Source of the DNA: Aptenodytes patagonicus
Taxonomy: Eukaryota; Chordata; Aves; Sphenisciformes; Spheniscidae
NCBI RefSeq assembly: GCF_965638725.1
Contig: NC_134970.1
Coordinates: forward strand, 1,493,001-1,557,000
DNA length: 64,000 bases
Reading direction: 5' to 3'
In this document: piece by piece, positions 28,174 to 40,210 of the stretch
Position numbering within the stretch: the first letter of the stretch is position 1
How the letters are laid out: every line of letters begins with the position of its first letter
Made by a program: the position numbers and the translations under genes
Notes under the pieces: generated by a model
Told to the model about the DNA's origin: nothing
Database searches by the model: none
What the model saw: only the letters and a program-made list of their open reading frames with translations

Positions 28174-28988
28174 AAATTTGTGTTACAAAATTTCCACCAA
28201 CAACTGTACAAGTGCTCAGTGTTAGGATGCCCTCTACCACCCCAGCAGAGGACTGCTGGTGTGGGGGACACCAAACAGCTCCTTCAGCGCCTGATCTGAC
28301 CAGGTGAACAGAATAAGAAAATTTAAAGCATTTAAGTAAAACTGCAGTATGCAACTAAAGTAAGTAAACATCCACTTAAAAACCGTGCAAGAAGCAGTGT
28401 GTTAGGTTGGTTGAGATGCTGAAATTGAAGGAATTATAGATTTGTATCCTCCCATGAAAACACTTGTCCACAAGTTGGAAAAATCAGTAAAGTGAATCTT
28501 TTCTTCCAGGCCCTCAAGACAGAAGTAAGATTTTTCTTTCAGATCTTTGGCTGATAAACTATTGACTTGAATGAGCTTCCAACAGCTGCCTTAGAGCAGC
28601 ATAAACTAGAAGTCTAATCTGTTCCGATAAGTAAGCATGCCACAAGCGAGTGTGTATTTGCAGAAAACTCTTAGAAAGGCTATTTAGAAGTGGAAATGTA
28701 TATGGATTTGACCTCTAGCACTGACTGTGTCTTATCCTGAATACTTCCTCACGTTCCTGAATTGAAACATTGGCTAAATCGACAAGACCACAAACCAGCA
28801 AACTAATCATCTAATGAAAGATACTACAGTCATAATTAAAGGCCACAAAAAAGGGATTGCAAATCTTTTCATGGATGTGACTTGGCCCACTGATCCCAAG
28901 GGAAAATTAAAATAAAAGACAAAAACTCCTGTTATTTTCCTGAGGAAATTTTTCTTGCAAATAAACTAATAAATAAATCCAATAAAGG

Positions 28989-29042
28989 TGAACCAAAATA
29001 TTGGTTCAATGCAAATTCTCTTTCCACATACACGTGTATGTG
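28989..29042. repeat. Two short inverted repeats in the probable GUCA1B 3' UTR
   Basis: TGAACCAA and TTGGTTCA (28989-28996 and 29001-29008) form an 8-bp-arm hairpin with a 4-base loop. CACATACACGTGTATGTG (29025-29042) is a perfect 18-bp palindrome centred on an E-box (CACGTG). Both could be RNA hairpins or protein sites, or chance. Confidence 0.6.
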
Positions 29043-30181
29043 TAGGAATATGGGTTCGAATAGCAGAGCTCAGCCTACAGCCTGTGCAAATTTTATATCT
29101 ATAGTCTGTGGCTAAATTAAGTCCAGTGTAAAACCACTGTACTACTTCAGTAACTCACTCGGATTTTCTGTCGCTTGTTCCATTTTGTGGTCCTGCCAAT
29201 TAAGCAGCACTAATCCTCTCATTGCAGAGACCCTGCCAAGCAAAACTCTGCTCTTCCCTTATCTCTCAGTCCACACAAAACTTCTCCCAGGGCACTGAAA
29301 GTCCTGGAGCAACTTGAGCTCAGCCAGTCTTCACAGGGCAGGAAAAGCTGTTCTAGAGCGATGATTCAGTAAGAAAAAGGGGCTCAAAAGGAGCAGAATC
29401 ACACTGGTGCAAATCTGTCCTCTAAATGCGGCTGTCAAGAAGAGGTACAATTTCTACTGCTGCTTAGTGTTTGGAAATAGCATTTTTCCAGCCCCACAGA
29501 AACCCCGGTCTCTGAACAGGTAGAAGGAGCAGACTCTGGTCCACAGGAGGGAGATGCAAAGAGTTACTGCTCCACCTGTCCAACCCACACATTATGTTTT
29601 CCTCAACTCTGTGTACTGCCTTGGCCACCGCTTATAACCCAATTCTCACTTTTGATAGCAATAGGTTGGTGTTCCATAATTTTACATTAGCAGTAGCATA
29701 GTCTCCTAAATATGCACACAGACATCCTGGATGTATAAAGCCTGCCGGAGCACCTCTTTTGTTGTCACTTTTGGTTTGATGTGTTTGTATCTCTGCAGGC
29801 ATGAATGATGCAAACACTAGTCTGCACTGGAGATGGTACCCCTGCATCAGGATTCCTCCTCTGTCATCAGACTAAAACCCTGCCCAGGATCTGCTGCAGG
29901 AAGCCATGAAAAATTTGTTCCTTGGGGCGTAATCAAAAATCAGAGCTGGCAAACACAGTATTGTATACACAGAAAGACTTATTCATGGGCCAAAAATAGT
30001 CTCTGGGTACCAACGGTATGCAGCACATGGGTTTTAGATTGAGATACGGCTTCTTAAACCATTGAAGTTTTCATCTGGATGCTGAGATTGTATTAAAAAG
30101 GAAAGCCACCACCACCCTGGAGTAAAAGAGCCACAGCTGTAGTCAGCATCACATTTTCAGCTGTATCAAAACTGAATTTTC

Positions 30182-33100
30182 TCAAAACAAAGCACTCTTT
30201 CTTCTCTGCTCAGAGATCCATCCCCCAGGGTTTACATCCATTTGCAACATCTTCATCACCCACTTGTCTTTCCTGGCCCCATCAATGAACTCGTCAAGAG
30301 ACAACTGCCCTGTGTATGAGATGAGGAGGACACAAGATGGGGAGACAAAACATGACAGATAAGACAAGAAGAGGAAGGCAGGAAGTAAAAGCCATCTATG
30401 TTTCAGAAAATATGCTAATAAGACAAAAGCTATACTTCATTTCCCCATGTAGTTTAGGCCAGCTAGCTGAAAGACAAACCACCACGCTGTGACCCAATGC
30501 ATTCACGCCTACCCCATCCCATCGGCTGACATGAAATGTTGCATTAGCTTACACATGCTCCTCCAGGAGGATTACAAGTCTGATCCTGCAAGCTCCAATT
30601 TGACTGGAGCCGCTGTCTTTACTCAGGCTATTTGTGCTGGGACTGGGACCTGCACTCTGGCTACTGGGGGTTTTCAGAGGATGAGATCTGTGTGGCATCA
30701 AAATCCAGACAGAATAGTGACCCCTCTGTATTTTACATTAAAATAACAAGGAAAATTATTTCCTCCTGCTGCACGAAGTTACTCTTGATTCTAACAAACA
30801 GACCAGAACCAAACCCAATGTGTCTAATATGAGTAACATAATAGTCCTAAGTGATTTCTTGATAGACATAATTAAAGCCAGCCTGCCCAGCACAGATAAC
30901 TTCTCATTATGCATGAATGCAATCTGAGCCATCGATCACTTACCATCCCCATTCTCATCCACTAACTGAAATATCCTGTCCACAACCTCCTCCGGCGTGA
31001 GCAATGGAGTCCTCTCCTCCACCTCCGACCGACACACTTTCTTCAGCTTGTAGATAGACTGAAAAGAAGTTCACAGATTAGGAGAAGGACTGGAAAGTGA
31101 AAAGCAGCAAACTCCATTATCTTCCCAACAGTGTAAAGGTCTTTTACAAAGGCTGTGGTTTTAACCTTTCCAGAAAGATCTGCCACTCAGCCGCCTCAGA
31201 ACTTTAATGAAACCTCTGACCTTATGCTCACACACACTGCAGATTACTTCATTTGCTCTTTGAAGCTGCTGCCCTCCTATTTTCCTTACACATATTGGTC
31301 AGATCTCAGGGTTCCTTTGCAAAGAACAAGGCAAGAGTTTCACAGATGGGAAAAATCATCTGACTTTTGAGTATTTTTTCCTAACATCCGAGGCCAGGCA
31401 CATCTGGACTTACCCAGCCCTCCCTCCCAGGGAACTTGTGCCCAAGCTGCAAGATCAAACCTGTATTAGCACATATTTTGACCTATAGTTTCTGTTCTAC
31501 TTTGTCACTGGAAAGGGACAGATTTTATCTATTCCTCCCCATGACAACTGTTCATTATTAACTTTACTCCTTAGGCTGAAGGGTTTTGTCTGAAGTCTTC
31601 CCAGAGAGGGGATTAGCAAGGGCCTAACACAGCTCTGGCCAGTTCCTGGCTAACCTCAAAACTCTAATTGTACCTGCCCCAGACAAGCTCCCCAGATGCT
31701 CTCACACCTGCTGCTGGTGCTGCAGGTCACAAGCTGGTCACACTTTCCAGCCAAAAGGACCTGCTTTCCACAGATTCAATTTCTGATGTTTTCTTGATAC
31801 TGCATTTCACCTAAGACCCTAAAATGTTTGATAACCATTGATTAAGCCTCACAAGTACTGCTGCGCAAGGGTAACAGCATCTGTGGTGCAGGGGCAACTC
31901 TAGCACAATTGCCAAGATATTTACCTAAAGTAAGAACCCAGGTGCTCTGTGTCTGACTGTCTGCTAAGCCCCATGCCTCCCCTCACACCTTCACACAGTC
32001 ACTAATTAAAACTAAGTGCAGAACATATCAGAAACCTAGAAAGGAGTAATTACAAAAGGGATTCCTGTACCAATTTGTGCCCCTCAGTGTATTCTGACCA
32101 GCTACTCAGGCAGGAAACTTGGCTCCTGTAAGGGGCATGGGGTGAAACCCTCTTCCACTGGCCAGTGCAATGAATCCTGGTGTAAAAAGGTTGAAAGGAA
32201 AGGCAGAGCAGAGATACAGGAACTCCACAACAGCACCCAAATGCTGCATTTCTGGACAGCTTCAGCAGCAGCAGGGGCCAGGCTGCCCGCAGTGGGTTTA
32301 ACTGATCCCTCAGCCACCCCATCAGGCTCCACCGAACCACTGCACACATGACCCTTTCAGCAAGGTCAGGCATTTTCACTTCATCACTGCCCATAGCTGC
32401 CCTGAAACCTGAGTATCACAAAACCCATATACATCATTACATTGCCAAAGAACTGTGATTGCTTAAATAAGTGATTAGGCAATGCCTACTTACCTCAACA
32501 ATTTCCAGCAGCTCAGGTTTATCTATGCAGCCATTCCCATCCTTGTCATATACTTTGAATGTCCACTTCAGCTTGTGTTCCAGTTTTCCTCGTAAAACAA
32601 GATTCAAGGCAGCTACATATTCCAGAAAATCAATGGTATTATCCTGTAGAAACAGAAAAGCAGATGAATGACACTTAACTGGGAATAGTTGATAGAAAAC
32701 TGCTTATGAAACCTAGATAAAAAACTGCCAAGAAGATACTCCATGGGAGAGCTATTTATTTTCCACTTTATAGAAGACTTGTGCCAGTCCAAGACCATCA
32801 CTAAGTACAGCCATACCCCTCTGCACCAAGGATAAATTCCCAAGGAGTGACAGCGGAGAGCAAAGCAGTTTTCCTACAGTGCAATAAAGGGGGACACCTG
32901 CCAGGACTCCAGAAATGAGCAATTTAAATACCCCAAGACAACACAGATTGCATGGAGGATGGGGAGGCAGATGAGGATCAGTGCAGGAGGCATTGACTTT
33001 TTGGGAAGAGATTGCCATTCTCCACAATCTCAGCTGCTTCACCAATGAGACCAACACCCAACCGCTACCCCTTTCTTCCATCCTTCCCCCTTGTTTGATC

Positions 33101-34933
33101 TTGATTCATCTGAGGAAGACAGACAATGAAAAAGTCACCATTCAGAAGGAGGCAGCAAGAACACCCACAATAAAGGATTTACATCAGGTGTTCGTCCTCC
33201 TAAAAACATCAGAGACATTGAAGGGATGCAGGGCTCCCTCAGCAGCCTCCAGCAGATGGCCCTCATGCAGATCAACACCATCCCCAGGGCTAAGCCGGGG
33301 CCCCATGTCACCCTACAGCCTTCTCGACCCACATAGCAAAACCCCCTGGAAGATTGGGCTACACATCTCCTCCCCGCACGCTCGGCTGCAGGCACTGAAA
33401 CGCTCTGCAGTAACTGTGAGCAAAACCTGCTACTACTGGACTTTGAAGGCCAGTAAGCATAAAAAGACAACTGAGGAATTGTTTTTATTTTCGTATTGTA
33501 TTACTAATAATCCTTTAGATTGTTAGGTCCTGCTCGACTGATTATATGCCATGGGCATATTGAAGCAAACACACAAATCTAGGCCTAATTTAGTGTTCTT
33601 AATATATGCAAGTACCAGCATCCCTTAAAAACAGATTTTCAGTCTTATTAGGAAAATTCCTATAAACTAGGAATGGGACTTCGCCTTTTATGCACACCGT
33701 TTGGTCTGCAACCCTTTCTGCACAGCTTTCGTAACAGAATTTGGACCTGGACCTTCAGTTTTTTGCAGGAATTTGGGTTTTCCCAACTTCAAATTCTGAG
33801 ACAAGTCTGACCTGCCCACATCTTCCGTAGCTTTTTTTATCCTTCCTCACAAACCGACTTTTGTTGCCACCTCAATGTGATTTTGCCACTGGTTTCAAAG
33901 GAAGCTTAAGGGAAATTGGTATATCTGAGAGATGGTGTACTTGTCTCCCCTTTTCCTATATTGATATACAGCAACAAACAACCCCATACTTGGAATATGA
34001 TCAAGAGCTTCGGGAAAAAACCTGAACTGTTTGGCAAGCCTTGCTTACCCATTTCAAGATGAGAAAGGCAACCATATTACATTTCTTTTGACTATCTAAA
34101 ATATCTCAGGCTAGTATTAGGCTATCCTTTGCACCAATACATGGGTATGCATGAACTGCTACTAAACCAGAAAGCCCACTTTTCCCAGGTGTCTGATGAC
34201 AAGTACAGCAAAGGGAATCAAAACCAGAATGTCTGAATTGCTCAGCATTCCTTAGCTTCTGAGCAGCTAAAATCAATATTTTGTTACATGCCACCTGTTC
34301 ATACTGTATATATACACTTCCTCCAATGTATAGCAAGCCTGAGTAGGACTTTACTATAATTCCCCCTCTATCATAACAGATAAATATTTTTTTTTCCATG
34401 TAGCAACCTTGGCTATTTGAGGATCTTTCAACAACACTGTCTCAAAATGCAACTGCCTAAATTTCAACCTTTTAATCCATCCTCAGTCCCTTAAGGAGAC
34501 ATTCTGTCCTTAATTTGTGTACAGATTTATGAGAGGATAAATCCATACCAGCCCATACACGGTGGTGCAGCGTGAGCTCCTTCTCCTGCCCTAGCAGGTC
34601 CATTGCCCTTGCCTTTGTCTCATGACGCATGGGAACAAGGGTGGGAACTGCACCAAAACACCTCCAAATTACAGGAGGAAGAGGTGCAAATTATTAGACA
34701 AATAATTGTAAAAATTCCTCACTACTTACCCCATTCTTATCAAAAGCTCTGAACATGTTTTCAATATACTCTGCTGCTTCATGGTTATCCTGGACCCCGA
34801 AGAACTGCTTGAATTCGTGCATGAAGAGGGTCCCACTGGGACATTCAACCACAAATTTCTTATACCATTCCTGCAATTCAGCAACATCTATGTCTCCTTG
34901 CTCCCCTTTGGCATTGGTGAACTGCTGTCCCAT
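30182..34933 (-). CDS. GUCA1B: Guanylate cyclase activating protein 2 (GCAP2)
   Basis: GCAP2 is the second calcium sensor of photoreceptor guanylate cyclase. Coding exons on the minus strand are 34933-34730, 32643-32494, 31058-30944 and 30309-30182, all with GT/AG borders, totalling 198 aa. The protein opens with the myristoylation signal MGQ. The inactive first EF-hand includes [17 protein letters not shown]. Calcium loops are EF2 (65-76, [12 protein letters not shown]), EF3 (101-112, [12 protein letters not shown]) and EF4 (152-163, DENGDGQLSLDE). The C terminus [17 protein letters not shown] is typical of GCAP2 rather than GCAP1. Intron phases match GUCA1A, as expected of an old duplication, and the convergent arrangement is that of mammals. 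Intron 1 (about 2.1 kb) contains a 181-codon frame on the opposite strand that I regard as chance. Confidence 0.98.
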
Positions 34934-35019
34934 TTTGCTCCGTAAAGCAAGATTTAAAAAAGAAGGAACAAAAGGAAAACCCTGCCAAAGTCCTTTCCTC
35001 GTATTGTCCTTTTATCACC

Positions 35020-38000
35020 TTTCGTTGCTTTTTCTTTGCTCTTTTTCTTCTCGCTGTCTTGTGCCTTTATTTGATGTTAATATTGTGTCTTGATATTTCA
35101 CCTTCTTTTTGTGTTTTACTTTTTTCTTCCTCTTTCTCTCCTACAGTTTTCACTGCCACAGCTTTGGTGTGCTCACTTGATGGTCGTAGAGTTGCTTCTC
35201 TGCATTAGGGCTGTGTGACATGTAGTATCAGGCACGTATAAAAATAACTAAGATCATTAGGAGATTCCCACCTATAAGTCAGAGACCTTCAGATGTTCTA
35301 AGCTGTGCCCTATTTAGGAGGGGACTCCAGAGGCTCAGGCGCTTCTGCACATTAATACCTTCATGTCAAAGAATTTAGGAGCCAAGGTTCCCTTTACACA
35401 CGACATACATCCCCACTCACTTTACTGTAGTTTTTCTAAAAAACCCCACAAACAAATAGATCGTAAGTGAACTTCCCTAACATTAGTTTTTCAACACTGG
35501 CATATACTACCTGCTTGTGGGGGATACTCAACATTTCAGTGAAATAGGGCATATTGCCAAACAACAATTACAGAGAGCAAATCCTGACAAAACGAACACA
35601 TACAACTAACAACATTCACACATAAAAAAACCTGCTAATGCATAAAGTTAATTGAATGCCTACTATAGGCTTTACTCTATACAAAATGATTGTGAGAACT
35701 AGTAAATGCACATAGATACAAATGTGCATATTTCTCTCATTTTTACAATTTATTCTTAAAACTCTCAGTTAAAAAGAACAGGAACATTTTAACATTCTAT
35801 TTCTCTATTTTTTAAAAGTATTGAGTTCTCCTTATTCCCCTTCCCCCTTTTGTGCCTTTTTCCATGGGAATACTCCTCCTGCTTACCCTTACTACTGAAC
35901 ATTGTTTACTGCTTTTATTACAGATACAACAGGCAGCTCCACCTCTAGCCTCTTTCTGTTCTGCAGCTGCTCACCACAGCCTGGTAGCAGACAGCTCACA
36001 GCCCCCTACTGCTAGAGATCAAGCCCCCCTCCTCCTCTCCACAGGCAACCTGCTGTTCTTTCCTTTTTTTTTTACTGGAGCCACCAGCTTTTATCTATAT
36101 CATACCTGGTGTTCTGAATCCAGCCATTATCTGTGTCAGCTGGAAAGAGATGACCTGTAGTTATAAACGTGCCTGAGCCAGCCTCACATCCAGATAGGAT
36201 TCTTCTTTTAAGAGGATTGAAGCAGTATTAATAGGAGACAATAGACTCCTCATTATAATAATGCTAAGGCCCAGAAGGATTTAAGCTGTTCACTTTTTTG
36301 GAACTTTTTTTAATTGGTTTGGAAAAAAGAATTTCTCACATGGAAAAGTGCTGGTCAAGAAGCAGTCTAAAAATTGATACTGCAGAACAATACAGCAATT
36401 CATACTCCACTGTAAGACTAGAGCTTGCTCTGAACCTACTCACACCCGTAAGTAACCCATCGGTGGTATTGCATGTGTATATATACATACAGATTTGCAG
36501 GAGTGTAGCATAACTTTGCACTTCTGTACATAAGGATGCCCAGGCAATGCGTGGTTTCATTTAAATGTTGTGAGCAAGAAGAGGATACAGGCAGTACAGC
36601 AGAAGTATGGAGATGGATGGGAAGAACTAGAGGAGTTGCCAGAACTGTTCAGACCGCTCTCTTCCAATGAAAAGGTATATTTTTATGTAATAAGGTAGAG
36701 GAATCCTGTTTGCCTATCTTTGTGCCTAGAAGAAGAGACTCAATCCTTCCTTTTGTAAATGCTTCAGACAAACTTCAGCCTCTCACTCTAAGATAACTTG
36801 TCTGTTGCAGAGGTTGAGGTCTGGCTCATCAAAAAAAAATTATACTGGATCTGTCCCCCAGCATTTGTCCCTTAGCTAGACCTACTAGAAAGGTGTCTTT
36901 GGCAGCTACAGTCGGTGTGGCATTTGTAAAATAGTTCTGTTGCATTCTCCATTTCACCATGCTCTGTTATGCATACCATGTAAAGAAATACATGGTATTT
37001 CCTCAATGGTATTTCTTGAATCATCTTGGCTAATAGCTGGTGATGGCATAGGTTCTCCCTCTGGGTCACAAAGAGCTTTCAAGAAGTAGAGGCCCTGCTG
37101 CTGGGACAGGGGTGGGGAGGGCTCATCGCAGTTTTTCCTGTAGCACAGCTGGGGAGTTTTGCATGCGCTGGTGTGACGCCTTCCACCATTTTGTGCTGCT
37201 CTCCTGCACCAAGGCTGCATGCTGGAATGTGAGTGCTGAGAGCACACAACAAGACTCCACATGCCCAGGACACTGTCTTGCCTCATTGCATAATTTTGTT
37301 TTGCCTTATGGGAACTTAGTGATCTGTTCCCAGGAGAGAAAATGGTTCCCTTTTGTTTTGATGACTACAATCTTTTCCAGCTAGGAACAAAGAACTGCAA
37401 GAGACCTGGGTTACAAAGCCTAGCTGGTGCTATTGCAGGTATCATGATATACAATCGTGTTGATAAAAGTACTGATGGTAATTTGGCACTGAAATAAATT
37501 AAATCCCATAGCTCCTGGTATGAAAATTCCTCTGCATATACTCTCATTGTCCAAAGCGTGTGCTCTGCAGACTGTACTGACAGAGCTGCTGTCTCTCAGC
37601 CGGTAGAATGTCACTTTGTGAAGTACAGTTTATCAGCCAAAGGATTTCTTCATTTGATTTGAAAAAAAGATGCAGGTAGAGGTAAATATAAGCAGAGAGA
37701 ACTAAAAATAAAAAGAATGATTTCTAGAAAACACTGTAAGAAAGAGGTTGGTGCTATTTGGGCTGCCTGAAGGGTTAGGATCAATGCTTTATATATCATG
37801 TCAGAGTGACCCCTTTGGACGATTAGTTGCAAACAGGTAACATCTGATTACATGTCCTGCCTAATGAGCTGTCCCTAGATTATCACCTATACAGCTCAAA
37901 AGCTGTGGAGTTTCCCAGCCAAGAGCATGGAAAAAGACAGCCTATTTCCTGTCAGTTCACTGGCACAACGTGCTGCCACATGCTTCAGCAGAGGCTGGTA

Positions 38001-39200
38001 GAAACTCAAGGGAAAAAAACAAAAACCAAACCCTGCAGAGGGCTGGGAGGACTCATTTGTTTGGCATCTGCGTTACCACTCAGTGAAGGCAGCAGAGGCT
38101 GTAACAAAGGCGGCAGGGTGCAGGCAGGCACAGTTGCCTGGCACAAAAGGACCAACTTCAATGAAACTGGAGGCAAGACTAGATCCTTCGCCCACGCTGG
38201 AGCAGCCCTTGCCTAGTCATTTTGCTGCACTGCTTCATCATTTTAAATCCCCCAGCCCTGACTGCCCAACCCACGAGAGGGGTCTTAGGGCAGATCTCAA
38301 GCGTCCTTGCAGTGGGCCTAGAAAGAGCAAAGCCCTGCCCGGGGTTGCTCCCAGCCCCTCCGTTGCAGACAGCTCGGGGCGTGCGGGTGAATGTGCAGTA
38401 TCACTGTCGGTGTCTCCTTCCAAAGCTCCCCGAGCATCAGACCACAAAAGAAAGCAAACCTGAGGCATCCTTAAATTTACCCGTCGCCAGGCAGGACAGA
38501 CACGTGGACAGGAGGAATGCGGGGAGAATGAACAGCAGCTTTTGTGCTGACCCGTTTGAGGAAAGATCAAAGATCCCTCATACTTTGGCTGAGAGTTCAG
38601 CCCAACATCTCTGTGCATCTCTTCCCAGTTGCTCACCAAATTGGCCATACCGTTGCACATTTTTATACAGCAGGAATAACAACAGCGTAGACGGTATTAT
38701 TACAGGAGCAGCTGTGCCTTGTTTTGCATATTGAAAATGGTCAGGTACAACAAACCAGACACATCTAAAATCCACCATTGCAGTGCTATCCCATAAACAA
38801 AAACCAAACCACTAACCTTTGAGTGTCACTTACTGTCTTTTCGTTATTGCCAGAAAGATTTTATTATGTGCTGACAAACTCCTGCTCAATGTTACCTCTG
38901 AGTGGCCACATTTCAGCCATGAATGAAGCCTGAAATATTTATCTTACAAGGCAAACTTTCCAAGAAAAATGCAGAATTACTTTTTCTCTGCACGTGAAGA
39001 TTTTAAAAATTTTGCACGGTTCCAAAGTCTCGGCATAGGATGGAGCTTTGGGTGTAAGGCAGCCTTTCCAAAATCAGGATTCAGCACTATCCTTAGTCTT
39101 CATGATGGGAAGAAGGGAAATTCCCACTCTTTTTTTCTGCTTCGTTGAAACTGAAGAGTAAAGTATTGTACGATCTCTTGAAACCAAGATTCACCATTGA
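35020..39200. other. Interval between GUCA1B and the IRF6 promoter; no gene recognised
   Basis: Mostly AT-rich unique sequence. Human GUCA1B is followed by MRPS10 and human IRF6 by UTP25; no exon resembling either was found here. GUCA1B control elements (35.0-35.3 kb) and IRF6 enhancers probably lie in it, but I can point to none with confidence. Open frames near 38.1-38.7 kb show no family features. Confidence 0.5.
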
Positions 39201-39229
39201 GTCACGGTTCTCCACCTACGAGGGAAAGA

Positions 39230-40210
39230 CACAAAACGCGAGGCTGCGGAGGTCGCGGTGGAAGGCTGCGGCCGGGCCGGGGGGAGCTGCCGCGGAGCCC
39301 CCGCAGCCAAAGGTGGGGGTGCGAGCGGGGCCGGAGCCGCGGCGGGGGGCCGGGAGGATCGCGTTTACGCCTTTCGGGGACAACTGCGTGCCCGTGGCTT
39401 TGCGTTAGTCGTAGCTGACTTTAAGTTTTGCCTTTGTCCCGCGCAACGGACCGGCTGGGCCAAATACGCTTCGAACTGCGAAGAAAACGGGAACTTTCTG
39501 TCCTCTTTTCTTTCCCAAATGTCCCATTGAAAAAGGAGAGGGACGCGGTAAAACGGCGGGGCGCGGATGCCCCGTGGGCCCGCCGGGGGGACGGCACGGC
39601 GCTGCCGCAGCCCCGCGGGCGCGGAGCGGGGCCCACCCCCGCGGCCGTGGGCGGAGCGGGCGGCGGCGCGGCTGCGCCCGGCGCACCTGGGCAGGTGAGG
39701 GCGGAGCGGGCGGTGAGTGTGCGCCGCGGCCGCGCTCCCCTCGCCCCGCTCCCCGGCGCCGCCCCGCCGCTGCGCCCACGCGCGGGCCCCGCGGGGCGGC
39801 CGAGAGCCCCCGCGGGCGCGGAGCCGGTCCCCGCCCGCCGGAGGGGTAAGTTGCGCGGGGCGGGGGTCGCGGTGCCCGGCGGGCCCGGCCCGACCCGACC
39901 CCCCGCCGCGCCCCGCGGATCCGCCCGGCCCCGCGGGACGGCGGCGCGCCCTTCGCGAAGCCCCGTCCTGCGTGGGGCTCCTCGCCGCTCCCCTGCCGTG
40001 GCGGGGGAGTTCGGTTTGAACCGCAAAACACGCGGGGCGGCAGGGACCCGGCGCGCGCGGGGCTGCGCGCGGGGCTCGCGGGTGTCCGTGGGAAGGTTCG
40101 CGGCTCGGGGCCGGCGGGAGCGTCCCCGTCCGGGCTGGAAAGGGCGGCGGTGCGGGGCGGGGGGGGGATCGTCCGGGTCCGAGGGCAGCCGGGAGGGTAA
40201 AGCCCGCTGA
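39230..40210 (+). promoter_or_regulatory. CpG island, probable IRF6 promoter and noncoding first exon
   Basis: A one-kilobase, very CpG-dense island lies 3.2 kb upstream of the IRF6 start codon. Known IRF6 genes have untranslated 5' exons upstream of the coding start, which fits. Good donor sites on the plus strand are CAG|GTGAGG near 39692 and GGG|GTAAGT at 39846, either of which could end exon 1. It ends near a 15-C run (40332-40346). Long open frames on both strands here reflect GC content, not coding. Confidence 0.75.

Noticed and set aside
32981-33526. 181-codon plus-strand frame inside GUCA1B intron 1
   Set aside because: About one chance frame of this length is expected in 64 kb. It shows no domain, the composition is ordinary, and there is no promoter, splice or poly(A) context.
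39428-40210. Long frames on both strands in the IRF6 CpG island
   Set aside because: Very GC-rich DNA has few stop codons. The translations are Arg/Gly/Ala/Pro low-complexity and match nothing.
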